DNA of 64,000 bases from Haemonchus contortus (GCA_000469685.2 LS997565.1:33884645-33948644), one strand, 5' to 3'; positions 14,101-26,655 are shown, numbered from the stretch's first letter. A program made the numbers and translations. Notes: generated by a model not told the origin, from the letters alone.

Positions 14101-17100
14101 CGAGAATAGGGAAGGAGGATTGTTAAGCGTTTCTCTCAGATCTCAGAGTGGAAAGAAAAAGATAAAATTATTTTTAGCAATCATCAGTTTCAGCATTTTC
14201 TTCATTCCCGTCGCCCTCTCCAATTCCAGTGCCGCCGACTATCCCAGTTCCGATACCATCAAACAACACCATAAACACCGTGAGTGCCCTATTTTTTGTT
14301 TTTCTTAATAAGTAAATTGTTTGGTAGTTTGGGAAGAATGGACGTGGGTGGGCGCGGACCATGTCGTTTGGGATATGAGAGCATTAATGCGTCTGAAAGC
14401 ATATAGGAACGAACATGCGGCCTTACTGATTCTGCATACTGTCACAAATACAGCTACTTTGATGAGTTAAATCTCCAAATACCTTCACCAAATGGGTTCA
14501 ATCTTCAAAAACTTCGACCACGCGTGGAAATGAAAGGAAAACAGGGATCTTACCCACTTAGCATCTACAGTAGCGCTCAAAAGTCTTCGGTGAAATGGTT
14601 CTTCAGCCGTACTTTTCAGTCGTAACTCCTTTCCCAGTGAATCGAATCATGCGAAATTCCGATATGTGTAGCATGGGTGTATTGTGAATATTTACCCCTA
14701 TTAACCTGCGATCTGATCGTGTTCCAAATATCTCAAAGGGTCTGAAATCAAAATCGACTGAAAATACAGATGATGGTCCTTCTAGAATCTCTTTCCTTTT
14801 TGTCATGTCGAAAGTGTACGAGCGATAATGCCGAACACAATAGATGAGAAAAACGCACATAAGGTGCGAATAAGTGCAGACGACAACAACTTGAGTTTTA
14901 GCAAAATCTGCTACCGCAACAAACACCTTGCCTATCCGTAGATATTGCAGCTTTGCAATCAAATAGTGTTGGGTAAGCTTTAATATGCTCTAGTTAAGCA
15001 TATCCAAATTTCGCGCGATTTGGTCTACTATGAAAAAAATTATGAGCGAAAAAGCGTCAAAGCATCTCACCGAAGACTTTTGAGCGCTACTGTATATCCA
15101 GTATCAGAAACAGTTCCTGGGAATTTTCTGTTCTTCAGATTCCCTCAGAACAAAGAAGTTTCCCCCACTGACTGTCGACAAGAGAAAAAATATAGCTATT
15201 TACATGTTGCTTTCAGGGTATTCCTACTGAGATAATGTGGACCTCTCAAACTAAGCCCAGTTCCGTAGAAACTCGATATACATCGTTCGAATGGCCGAAG
15301 ACGACGTTGACCACGAGCGGAACCACGGTAATACTTCAGTGCCCTGTCTTACCATTTCATCCGGGTTTTCCCTTTAATGATACTTCAAAGTGTCCAAGAA
15401 GTGTCAGAAACTCATAACAATAAGAGTATTGCGAAAGATTGGTGAATCAAAGGCTTACAACGCTGATTACTGATCCACTATTAGTTTTTTAATCGTTCAT
15501 CCTCAAAATTTTTATGTTTTGCTCCCACTGCAATCGTATTGGCCCAAAAAACGGCACCGCTGATGAGTTTGTCCGTTTTTGGTCCCCTGGCTTGAAGGCA
15601 AACCCTCCAACGGAATGTTCCAAGTATTATGGGGAATCCTACTCCAATTCTCCAACTTGGGACACTGAACAACATTGAACGGAAGGTATTTCAGTCACGT
15701 GAGACATCACCTTCACCTCGACCACTTCGTCTGGCCCCCGTCTTCAACCCTCCACAAATCACCGTCACCGTTGATGAAAACGAATCTGACGTCGAGATTG
15801 CAAAGGTCAGTTAACAGGGCTGTTTTTGACCGATGTTGATTCACTATTTACGTTTTATCCAGGTGCATGCCTCTTACCCTGATGGAGGTACGGGAACCGT
15901 CTCCTACATGCTCCACAAGGGAGATCCCACATTATTTGCGTGAGTTTTCATTCCAATTCAAATCCAGTAGCCTGTTACAGTTCGTTGTCATATAACTTCA
16001 ATGAAATATGGTGAATTTGAACTTCTGAATTGACCCTGCTTGCTCACCTTTATTTGCCCATTTGCTGATTGTACATAATGAAGACAGGCACAGCTCCTTC
16101 GATTATTAGCCTGCAATAGTAATGGAACGAGATCGTTTAAAATCGTAATTTTTCATTTCTCGATTGTATGACCGGAGATCGTGTAGTGAAAAATGCTACC
16201 TTATCTCGTGCATGATCCGGGGTTGGGTTCCGGACCGTATTAGCCCAGGCCTACAAAACCTTTTAACAATACATGATCGGCTGAATGGTACCAAACTCCC
16301 TTGGAGCATACAGGCCCTGACTGGTACATCTTCTGCTCTCCGCAAGGCATTGTATGGGCCGCACATGCATTCGGAACGCCAAAACGATATTGAAAGAAAG
16401 TCGAATGCAGGGCGCATCCCGGAAACGCGATTTATTAAAGTTTCGAGGCTGTATCCTTTATCTCTCCATGCTCGCCCATGTATTGACCACTTATGAGTAG
16501 GAGTTTTTTGCAATTTCGCCCTTAGTTCTATTTCATAACTCCTGCTGTTTATTTCAGTGTTTCGTCATATTCTGGATCAGTGACTTTACTTCGTCCACTC
16601 GATGCCGAAGTCGACACATCCTACATGATCCAAATATCCACAGCTGAGGTAGAAATCTTTTGTCAGAGTTATCAAATTACTCGCTGCGAACGTAGTTTCA
16701 TCCCAACCTTATTACATTTACTGACCCGATGTCCGAACGGTGCTGAGAGAAGTAGAACAACTGGAGCGATGGGATAGATACAGATCCTTCACCTTTTGGA
16801 AAATACATATTGAATTAAGTCTTAACGGCGTGATTGTCCCCAAAAATCTCCATCTTCGTTCAAACAAGCCCTTTCGATTGGTTACTGGATAAAGCAACAC
16901 AACCACCACGGCTCATCCTCAAAATTGTTAGTGATTTTCAAATCGATCCAAGTTCCTGCAAATTGTTTCTTACCTGATGATGCGTTTTGAGCGCATTTAC
17001 TTGTAAATAAGTGATTACTGGCTATTTTTGGGTCCTGTAAATTGACAGTGCAGAAAACTTGAAAGCGACTACGGTAGAGCTATACTTTAGACTCCTGAGA

Positions 17101-20100
17101 GTGGGCCATTTACAGTAATCGTTTCAGGCCGCAGGACTGGCTGTCGACCCTACGATGGCTCATTTTGTCTCGTTAACTGTAAATGTGGGAGATGTGAACG
17201 ATTGGATTCCCAACTTTGAAAGTTCCAATTACAATTTCATTGTTCAAGAGGATACCATGCCTGGAACGATCATTGGTCAAGTCACTGCTTTCGATCAGGA
17301 CAAATCGGTATGTGTACCTATCGCTTCCTGGAAATTAAATTACATTCTTTGAGCCGGTTAGTCATTACTTTTCAGGATCCGAACAACAGAATAAGGTATC
17401 GTTTGGTGAGCGCCGGTGGACTGGAAAACTATTTTGCTGTGAATGGAGAAACTGGACTCATCACTCTTGCTCTACAAGTTGACGCATTTGCTGGGGAGAA
17501 GATTACGGTACGTTTGTAACCGATGTTGCATGATTTTTACTGACACTAAGTTGACTCCATGAGACAGACTACAGACAAGAAACCTAGTCTTCTAGACGGG
17601 ATGCAAAACCTTCCAACTCTCCCTGGCTAGATACTCTTCCCGAGAGGAACTTTCAATAGGCCGAGCTCAAGCCTTTACCGAGCTTTGTCATAGACGTTGG
17701 ACATATGGAAACATCAAAATCGGCTTGAAATTTTCTGCTCTTTTTTACAAATATTTTGGAAATCTTGTTTTCTGGAACAACGCAGAACCCCGCGGTTCGG
17801 TCCCGACCTGTGACCCGCGAGTGCCGAGCTTCCTATAAGTTTGCCGCAACCAAATCGGGTCTTCCTTCTTTTGTTCACAGCCAAACACCTGTGTGCTAAG
17901 AAATGATCGCGAACTACGCCGACATAATAATGTGAAACATTCGATATCTTCTAGCATGAGATCTGAGCCTCTGCTGATGTCAAGTTTCCCCTTCTTTCAG
18001 CATTCGTTGCTGCCACCATCTTGCTTTTTCCGTTAAAGTTTGAAAGAAACTAAGGGCTTTGCCTACACCTAATAACTGATCAGTTCTCAAAAGATAATAA
18101 AAGGAAAAAACAGACAAAGCCAACCAAGTGAAATGGGAAATTGGAAACTCTCACATGGCGCAGTCATCAAAGTTTGGAGCAAACTATCAATGTCAAAAAA
18201 GTACGAACGCCAGGGGATAACAGTGTCGATTGACAGTAACGGTACGCAGGGACTCATCTGGATCGATTACACGCAGCCATCTCGAATTAGGTATCAAAAT
18301 GTGGCCACAACTATGGAATTTTAAATAAATGGAGAGTCTGAGCAGAGGGCGATGGCGAATGTTACTGTAATCTCCGTTTTGGGCCCAGATTCCAATTCAT
18401 ATCTGCTACCCTACCTCACCTACCCAGCACTCCCTTGAATTATGAACACGAATATCAGAGAAAAAATTAGTTAGCTTTACAGGATCCGCAAATGAGCAAT
18501 CATAGGCTTCCTCAATTTACTTGCAAAGCAAGAACGGCAGCTTTCCTAAGATTGAGTGCAACCTTCCCTCAATATGTTACATTTAGCTTCGCGTCGAGGC
18601 ATCAGACTCTGGGGTGCCGTCACAATCATCGATGACAAATGTTTTGATCGAAATCGCTCCTTCGGCTTCTCAGGTAGTTTTCACATGTTATATGTCTCAC
18701 TTAATGAAAGTCACACCTGCAATATGAAGCCCTTTTACTGTTAGAGATGGAGGGACAACAGGATGTGTTGAGCTAGGGATGTCAATGAAGAAGGTATAGG
18801 GTGAACAAAGAAAGCCCAGTAAGGAAGTGAAGACTGAGCAAAGTAGGACACCAGCTGTGGCTGCTAGAAGGAAGTAGAAGGGGTATTTGCTTGCGAAAAG
18901 CGCAAATGAAATGGGAAGCCAAGGAAATGAGATAAATGTAGTGAGGGCATAGATTTTGAAATAGTCATGGAAGCGAATAGTTGTGAAGTCGTCGACAATG
19001 TCAAAGGATTCAATGTCTGAGATTATTTGAAGCGTTTCGAATACGCTCATTCCCACATGGGTGATGAATTTTCCGGATCATCCTTTGAAAGCCTCAATAT
19101 TGTAGGTGATTCCAAACGGCAGTCCATTCTCAAGTTTGCCATCGGAAGGAACATTACAATTCAGTCTTAGGAACTACACGTAAGTTTTCTATCAAATTTT
19201 CTTTGACGCTTCTCAGCTGTCATGACCTGAAAGGAGAAGGCCTTTTCTCGTGGAAGTTTCACCCACAGAAACTATGTATTCTGTGTCTTGCCCATGAATA
19301 GGTGATCCACCTTCTTTGGTTTTACTCTCTATGACCTTCTTAATGGCTACTTGTCTAGATGCTGGAGTGAATTTAAATAATATACAAACTAATAATCTGA
19401 CTATCTTGCGGCTAGGACCTTGAAGAAGCTGAATACGCAGGTTTTTAGAAAGTTCAGGAAAAAATTGCGAAAACCTCGCTCCCTGTAGCGTTCGTTAATG
19501 CGAGCTTTCAAATTGAATTTCCTGTGAATATTTTTTGTAACCGGCCACCAAAAAAGCCTATTTAAGGGAAATTTCAGTTGAAAATTTTGAAAATCAAAGC
19601 AGGATATTAACTTGTATGTATCGTTCGTACGGCATGATTCTTTATCCAACTGGTTCCAGCCTTTCACGTTGGTCGCAGTGCAGAATATAGAATGTGTAGA
19701 GTCTGATGTCATCTTTTTGCAGTGCTTCTATTTCGGAATCCGTTCGTCCACCGTACCTTGTGCAGGTGTTGTCAGTGAATAACAAGCCAACTGACACGAG
19801 ATTTGTTTCATGCAATATAACCAGCGGAAACTATCGTGGTACGATTTCTGATTTCTATTTGACAATAACAAATTGAGAGCCAGTCTATAAAGTGCACTGT
19901 ATCAACTTCAAAATCGTTCAGGAGCCTTCAGCGTTACTGCAGGAATTGATGGCAACTGTGAATTACGCACACAAATGGAATTGGATAGAGAAACTGTGGA
20001 ACGGTAAGAGGGAACTGAATTTGCTTGAGTGAATTACATGAATACTCGCATAATTCGAAGCTCACACTTGCTTGATTTCTTGTTGGATAATCAAAACACA

Positions 20101-23100
20101 TTCCACTAATGGCAGTATGGTTTCTAAGCATAATGGTTAGAGATATAAGTTTCCAGAAAACCCGGATACGGATTCCTCCGGAGGATACGCGATACGTCAT
20201 CCCTCTGAGGAGCTCCAGAGGGATGCGTCATCAACTCCTGGTATAAAGTTTCTTGCCTATTTCCGTTAGCATTAGTGAGCATTAGTAAATGGGCCCTTAC
20301 CCATTTTTCCAACTCGCGACGTGAATCCAAGTGGGAAGAGCCATGGGTAAAACAAATGTTATTAGATCTAAAAACTCCCTTGGTGACCTTACTACTCTCG
20401 CAATCGAGTGCGATGAATACTCACTGGCTAAAGAGGCTTCAACGTAATAAAATTATTGTTCAGGTATCTTCTCAACGTTACTGTAACTGCCGGGACAGAG
20501 ACTGATTTCGCATTGGTATCAATTACCGTGCTCGACGTCAATGACAATGTTCCACGGTTCATCTATGACAACGACCTCGGTCTCACAACCTACTTTGCCG
20601 GTGTCTCATCGACCGCCGGAGCTTTCACAAGGGTGTTGACAGTGAAGGTAAGGAATTATTCAAGAATGCTTTCACCCAACTCTGACCTTTGAATTGCTTC
20701 TCCAACACTCAACCTACCTCTGAGCCGAAAATCGGAATGGAACTGATTTTGATAGTTGTTCTTGATTTCAGTGGCCATATATACTGGTCAAACCAATTGT
20801 AAAACTTTCAGTTATCAAATCATTGTTTTCATTCAGGCTGAAGACCCTGACCTCGGCAACAGCAGTGTAGTGCATTACGCCCTCGATCCGTTATCGTTAC
20901 ATTCAAAGTACTTCACTGTAAGTCCGGCTGGCGAGATCAGTACCAAACAGAGTATGTCGCAGCTGCTCCAGAAAAGTCGAATCAGCTATTTTGAGCTGCG
21001 TGTGAGTAAAAAGAATATTTTTTCGCTGTTTAATCAAAACAAGCAGTTGTACTTTTGAAAGAAAAATGCTTCTTATCACTTCTCATCCAAAGTAACAGCT
21101 TCAAATGCGCAGTTCATGTACGAGGTCACCGCGACAGAAATGGCATCTAAGGGGTTTTTGGACGAGATTTAACTTGCTACCATCGTGCAAAGAGCTGACT
21201 ACACAAACCATAACTGTCCAGAATTGACTTTCACTGTCGCAGTGGGTCATGACGAGTTGTTCGAACTTCCTACATTTGTTGTCTTATGAATGATGCAGCT
21301 TCTGCGGGGCCGTTGAAACTCGTCCACTAGAGGTGTGGCATTCACACTGTACAATCTCTGGTTCCTTATTCTGCCCTATCCAGGACGTTTTTTGGCCCTT
21401 ATAACTGCAGGTATAGTATAAGGAGGAGCCTCGAATTTATACTATAGCGAAAATCACATCGAACAGTAAGAGGGAAATTTTTTATTCCGTCTGCTATTTG
21501 ATTGTTCAATATATGTTGGAGATGTAGGATGTCTGAAAACTCTCTAGCACTGCCACAACAATTTTCTGCGGTACAGAAATGTCCTAAGTTCTCTCTGGGC
21601 GACACCTCGAACCTACTGACTTTTTTTCTAGCAAGAGTGAAAGATCATGTCGAACACTCAAAAGTAGTTTTACGATTGCCCAATCAGTGTACTCAAAGAG
21701 TATTAAGTTCATCATTAAGTAGAGGAACACCAGTCTTTAGCTGAAGCCAGTTCACGGGACGGGTAGTGTTGGTAGGGTTGGATTTACCCAGTTCAGGCGT
21801 TAAAACAAAAGTGAAAAAAAAGAAGCAGAATTGAGTGTTTCCTCAAAATGTAAGCTTTTGGAGGTGAAATGCAATCTATGCATCTTACCGTACCGTATAT
21901 CCGCTGCAGAATCGACCCGTAAAACAAATTTCCCACGCAAATTCTCATTCTCCTAATGGTCATATGTTTGATACCCGGGGGTTTTCGGGAGCAGTGGTCG
22001 TATTTGAAAAGCTCATGATTTTTCACAGAGAGATAAAGTTCTCTCTTTCTCTTTTTCTCAGAGGATAGAAAGTTGGAACGCATTGTATACTTTCTGATAC
22101 TATCTGATAATTCAGGTGTCCGCATGTGATTCTCCGGTCGCTGGCCAGCAGTTATGTTCTAAAGCTGACATTGTCATCAACGTTATTACCGAAGCTCATC
22201 GGTTCCGAATGATTACCAGTGGATTGAATCCTCAACAGCTCAGAGCTCACGAACAGGTTTGTCGTGTGTCTGAATAATTACTCTTTCTACCTTTGCTTCC
22301 CCTTCCAACTCTTCCTGGCTAGAGGGTTCCATGGGAATCAACCTAACATGCCAACTTCTCGGCCCATTTCTTTCGATAACGTCGACACTTATGCCAGGAC
22401 TCTCCTCGAATAATGGAGCCAGTTTTCACCTTTTTCAAACCACATCGAGATCCGAGTCCCTTACTGCTTCTACCTTTTCAGGACATGATCAAAACTGTCA
22501 GGCAGTTCACCAGCAGCTGTACTCTGCTCAGCATCGAGAGCATGATTGAACAGCTCTCCGCCGATAATCAGGTATTGTCACTTGAGTTCTTCCCCTCTTG
22601 GGTTCAACCTAAAAGAAAGCTGAATAAAGACTTTCGAGAACATTCTTTTTTGATAGTCAGTACTGAATTCCCTTTCAGATACGAACTGATGTGTACTGGT
22701 ATGCCGTTAATCCTAGTACGAAGAAAATCTGTAAGAAACCGGAATACAGGTACTCCCTTTCACCTGCTGTCACCATGAATTTATCCAAACTCCCATTTAT
22801 TTTTCAAAATTCCTTTTTTAATAGTTTAGCAGCCCAAAAAGTTTGGGTTTTGCAGGAAACTTTTCGAACCTTCGTCGGTAGCCATGGTAGCAGGAAAAGT
22901 GCAACCATGGTTCCGTTTGGAAAATATTGATGAAGATGTTAACGAGGACAGTGTCAGTACAGCTGGAATATTGCCAAGTAACTGGAAAACTGCCAGTATT
23001 CGTAAGTATTTTCATTTACGCATGCCCTGACATTAATTTCCTTTTGCATTCTACATCTTCAAACTTTACTTACTGGCCCTTATCGTCGTTGTCTTCAGTA

Positions 23101-24165
23101 CTGGTTGGTCTAGCCGTTCTCATAGCGATTGGTGCTGTTGTTGGTATCTGTGCAGTCTGTGTGTTTTGGAGTCGTTTTAAGGTATTTCTGACCTCACCTA
23201 TGAACATACTTTGAGGATGTTCAGCTGTTCACGTTGGGCCATATTTGAGCAAATTACTTCCAGGTCTCTCAGCATAGTGTACATTCTTTTAACCCACATG
23301 GTTATCCACAAAAATTGGGTACCGTATATCTCCCAAACGCCTCGAACGATCCACGATTAGACAAGATTTATGAAACGCAGGTGAGCGATTTTTTTTACCC
23401 CACAACTTTACTGGGCAACTAATCGTTAACGCAAGGTCATTACTGTGAAATCTGAAATGTTTCAGATATTGGAGATGCCAATATCTGACGAGGATATGAC
23501 GATGAAGAGCAACTCGTTGGGAGGTGGTCGATTGGCAAATAGTTATGGTAACTATGGCAGGCAAGGAAGGTAGTCATTGAAACCGTATTTAAAATCCTTA
23601 CTTCATTTTGAATCAACGTTACTTGGGATTTTGCGAGAACTTCTCGAACCGGACTGGTAGGAGCAGTAGGATATTGTACGGCCTTACTTGCTGTGAGCAG
23701 ACATACCCCTTTCTTGACTCAATCCCGTTGAATGAGCGATTCGAATCCAAGGAACCACTCTGGAGGGAGGGAGGAATGACTACTGGCTCGAATCATATGC
23801 CCACCAATATGCTCCTGTGAATTTCTGCTGGCTCTCCGTATCCACCTCAAAATTGGGATTGAACGCATACCGAACAAGCTGGGCATGCTCGATAATGCCA
23901 ATGTTTCTCTCTCTTTACATAAAGATCGGTTTTCTAACTGTCTTTGAGAGATTTCACCTGACGGGTCCTTCCTCTATTGAAGGACATTCGCGAACTCCGC
24001 ATTTTCTAACGCTTCCTTTGTTTCAGCATCGCTTACGAAGGTGACTTCAGCATTGAAGAGAACATGTACGCTCTCAACGTTCCCGGCCGGATCGATCCTG
24101 TCACGAAGTGGGTTTCTCAAATTAATTATGCTCAGAGGCCAATCCTATCCAAGATACTTGACTGA
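8164..24165 (+). CDS. Cadherin-superfamily transmembrane receptor, spliced (36 exons)
   Basis: Predicted cell-surface, single-pass, calcium-dependent adhesion protein of about 1340 residues. Seen in the conceptual splice product: a signal peptide ([19 protein letters not shown], residues 8-26); about eight cadherin repeats (EC1 about 50-165, EC2 to 290, EC3 to 400, EC4 to 505, EC5 about 636-745, EC6 to 840, EC7 to 950, EC8 to 1065); a Ser/Thr/Pro-rich insert (513-635); a region before the membrane (about 1070-1165) resembling the membrane-adjacent domain of CDH23/PCDH15/Cad99C-type cadherins; a transmembrane helix (about 1195-1217); and a 120-residue tail. DxNDN linkers are intact at residues 160, 393 and 952 and changed to DVNDW at 726. 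The start is inferred: ATG-ACT at 8164 followed by a GT donor joins in phase to the signal-peptide exon, which itself has no ATG. The stop is TGA at 24163. No frameshift or internal stop. The orthologue in Caenorhabditis is not identified. Confidence 0.9.
14568..15092. mobile_element. 525-bp MITE with 26-bp perfect terminal inverted repeats, TA-flanked
   Basis: Both ends begin CAGTAGCGCTCAAAAGTCTT and continue identically for 26 bases in inverted orientation. TA dinucleotides at 14566-14567 and 15093-15094 look like a Tc1/mariner target duplication. The 119-codon minus-strand frame inside shows no transposase motif, so this is a non-autonomous element. It sits in the cadherin intron between the exons ending at 14279 and starting at 15217. 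Confidence 0.85.
21101..21460 (-). repeat. Truncated copy of the AAGGCACAGTTCACGATAA repeat family
   Basis: The minus strand of this stretch matches the copy at 57214-57686 over most of its length, including the segment around the phrase ggacgagtttcaacgg and the one around gtcctggatggggcacaata. One inverted end is degraded and the other carries an internal deletion. It lies in the cadherin intron between exons ending 21001 and starting 22116. Confidence 0.7.
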
Positions 24166-24206
24166 AACAACTGAGACCCAAGACGGGGTTTGGCATTCAT
24201 TAATTA

Positions 24207-25469
24207 CAGGGTGGGCCAAAATTATGATTACAGCTCGCGCTGACGTTCATTGCAAATTTTTTCTATGTTCATAACAATTCATCAAATTTCTTCCATTACA
24301 CAAAGTAGCTTACGTTATTACCTTTCTAATGATACTAAACTTTTGGTAGATTTGTAACATAATATAAGCGTAATTAGTCCGTGAATTAAACGTCGCTTTG
24401 CATTTACAAACACTTTTGGCACGGTGCATCTACAGACGAACTAGCGAAACAAGGCAGGTACTGCATTCAACCATAAGACGCTCTCGAGAGTTAGGAACAA
24501 TTGCAGATAGGAATGGTGAACCTAGGAGAGCTGTGGTTATATTTAGGGGAAGTGCTAAGAAAGCAGGGCAAAGGTCTACGTAGGAGCAAAATCCATTCGA
24601 GTCCAAAAAGGCTAAATGAATGGATATGTCACGAAATTTTCTGCGTGAAATCGTGAAGCATCACTTGCACAACGAGACCCTTATACGATCAGGAAGTGGT
24701 TTCCCCAGTGAGCAGGCTTATGAAAAGAAAAAGGTTGGCTCACAAAAGCTGCCACTCCGCATCCGAAAAATTGTCCTACGGAATTCATGTTCACCGACGA
24801 AAAGAGATTCACATTGAAATAGGTACTCAATAAGTAGAGCGACAACATTTATATGAAGCTTGAAGAAATGAAAGTGATACAGCGCCAGGCTCACTAACTT
24901 TCTGTGATGGCCTGTGCTAGCGTCACCGCCGAGGCAAAGACACCGATTATTATTGCAAATTATGGAGGGAAAGTTGGCTTGGAGGCCTGTTTGATCTCTT
25001 CGCGCGCAGTAGGACACTTTGGTGATTGGAACCGGTCATATTGTCAAGATGAAGCTCCTGACCGCAGAACAGAAATTGTCTAGAAATTTCGTGAAAGGGG
25101 TTCTTTGACTTCATAACCTTCGATCAGTGACCACTATGGAGCCCTGAATTAAATCCCATGAATGTCTCAATGTGGTCGGCCTCCGAGATGAAAGCATCCT
25201 TTACCCCAAACAAGAGAAGAAATAACCTCGAAAATGCTTAGCAAAAAGCCAGGACCATTTCGATGACCCTAGCTGCGTGCCACCGTCAATGCCGTCCATC
25301 ATCGTCTTTGGGGTCGGGTGAAAACAGAAAGCAACAGATCCCAATTTCAATGTATAGTTTTGATAAGAAATTTGTGGTAAACCCTTCAATGAAATTGGTT
25401 TGCTCTATTGGTTTTCTATTCGTTTTCTGCGATGTGATTTCTGTGTAATCATAATTTTGGCCCACCCTG
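24207..25469 (+). mobile_element. maT-like mariner element inserted just after the cadherin stop codon
   Basis: The terminal inverted repeats (CAGGGTGGGCCAAAATTATG, continuing to about 26 bases) are perfect at both ends and flanked by TA at 24205-24206 and 25470-25471. Length 1263 bp, normal for an autonomous mariner/Tc1 relative. The left end is 42 bp downstream of the cadherin stop codon, so the element lies in or right next to the 3' untranslated region. The transposase inside is broken (separate entry). Confidence 0.9.
24398..25220 (+). pseudogene. Decayed mariner (maT/DD37D-like) transposase
   Basis: Pieces of a DDE/D transposase lie in order but in different frames. An N-terminal region around 24430-24600 reads ETRQVLHSTI and RSRELGTIADRNGEPRR, resembling the DNA-binding part. 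The first catalytic block FTDEKRFTLK is at about 24788-24818. A second-aspartate block QDEAPDRR is near 25047. The third block WSPELNPMNVSMWS is near 25137, where Asn (NPMN) stands at the usual catalytic Asp. Several stops and frameshifts separate these blocks, so no functional enzyme is made. The DD37D assignment rests on the NPMD/NVSMWS-like third block and is inference. Confidence 0.75.
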
Positions 25470-26472
25470 TACATCCAAACTAAATCCCCCGTATCTACTG
25501 CGTGGTACCTCTGCTCTTCATCTTACTTAATAGCGACCCTCCCCTTATCCCCAACCCTCTCGTTCTCCTTTTTCATATGTTTTATTCCGAAGTTCTCATT
25601 CATATAATGGTTTCTTGACAATCAAATGGCCTCATCAGTAGAGGGTTCACTCAGCGTGTTGAAAGGGAAATAGTTAGATTTGATCGGTACTTTTCAGTCG
25701 ATCCATGCTGCCAACAAATCTACCAAAGGGTAGGTTGCAACAAAGTAAGATCCAAGTTTTTTAGCATAGTTTTTTGCCTTAAGTTAAAGCTTTCTGTCTA
25801 CCATTCTTTAACTAACAACGAATTCTTCGGTTATCCAGAGCGCCTGACAGAAAAAACAATCGCATCGCTTCACTTCTTCGTTACAAACCCCCCATTATCA
25901 CTAATCATCTACTAGTTTTCAGTTGATTATCAACTAATGCCCACCTTCTTACTATTTCAAACGGGCTAAATTGTTTCAGGAGGGTTCAAAACGTCGTGAT
26001 TCCTGCACCCGACTACCCCAGATCCTTTCGTAATGCCGGATCACATCACAACAAAAGCCTCTTATAGATCACGCTCTCTTTATGCTTTTCTTTCTGGAAA
26101 TCAGATCCATAAGTCGTTGTCAAGACTTCATCACTACTAGTACAGAAGCCTTTCCTTGAGAATCTCGCTGGTGCTTGCAATTACTGTTACTTGAGAAATC
26201 TGTTTTTGGTGTTCTTTGATTCGTTTGCTTTTAGCCAGTTATTGGGGGCGTGCTTGTGAAGTTTTGGACAGTCGTAGATAACGAGAAACACAGGTCCTCG
26301 TTAGGCACGTCATGTTCCTATCAAAAAGCTCAATTCCTTGTCTTTTCACAGCTTTCATTGATTTAATGAAGAAGTATTTCATTGGCGATGAAAGTCTCGT
26401 CCTTTTTTGGATGAGAAGTAAGTATAATATACTTGTGCCTTGATTGTTATTGTTTCATGAATTGATGTATTC

Positions 26473-26478
26473 AATAAA
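26473..26478 (+). terminator. Possible polyadenylation signal AATAAA
   Basis: This canonical hexamer is the first one I noticed downstream of the cadherin stop codon. If used, the cadherin 3' untranslated region would be about 2.3 kb and would contain the whole mariner element. Two ATTAAA variants inside the mariner (about 24382 and 25147) are alternatives. The assignment is inference from one hexamer. Confidence 0.25.
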
Positions 26479-26655
26479 GACTTGTAAATTTCATGGCATG
26501 TCTGAAGGTGAAGAATGAATTCTGGCAGTAGCGAATTCCGTTTTCAAAAGTCTGGTGTCAATTCGCCGACCAGAACGGCCGAGTTATTGCCTTGACCTAT
26601 CCAAGATTCGGTTCCCGGCTGTCGTGACTCGCGCACGACTTTCCCTTGGGTTCAG

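Larger units (their letters stand above)
8164..24165 (+). other. Exon map of the cadherin gene
   Basis: Coding exons read by eye, all with GT-AG introns and matching phases: 8164-8169 (proposed), 8260-8397, 8664-8777, 8895-9041, 9283-9441, 10003-10062, 10192-10284, 10638-10809, 10991-11070, 11362-11441, 11579-11705, 12080-12179, 12283-12358, 13005-13188, 13788-13887, 14194-14279, 15217-15327, 15695-15805, 15863-15939, 16558-16648, 17128-17307, 17376-17507, 18587-18673, 19106-19179, 19723-19838, 19922-20003, 20464-20647, 20837-21001, 22116-22256, 22482-22571, 22679-22749, 22856-23001, 23099-23181, 23264-23380, 23466-23569, 24027-24165. The least certain are the tiny first exon, 19106-19179 (chosen because it alone restores the phase between its neighbours) and the acceptor at 10991. 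The exon at 23099 carries the transmembrane helix. Introns of more than about 300 bases hold no other gene; repeats in them are listed separately. Confidence 0.82.
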
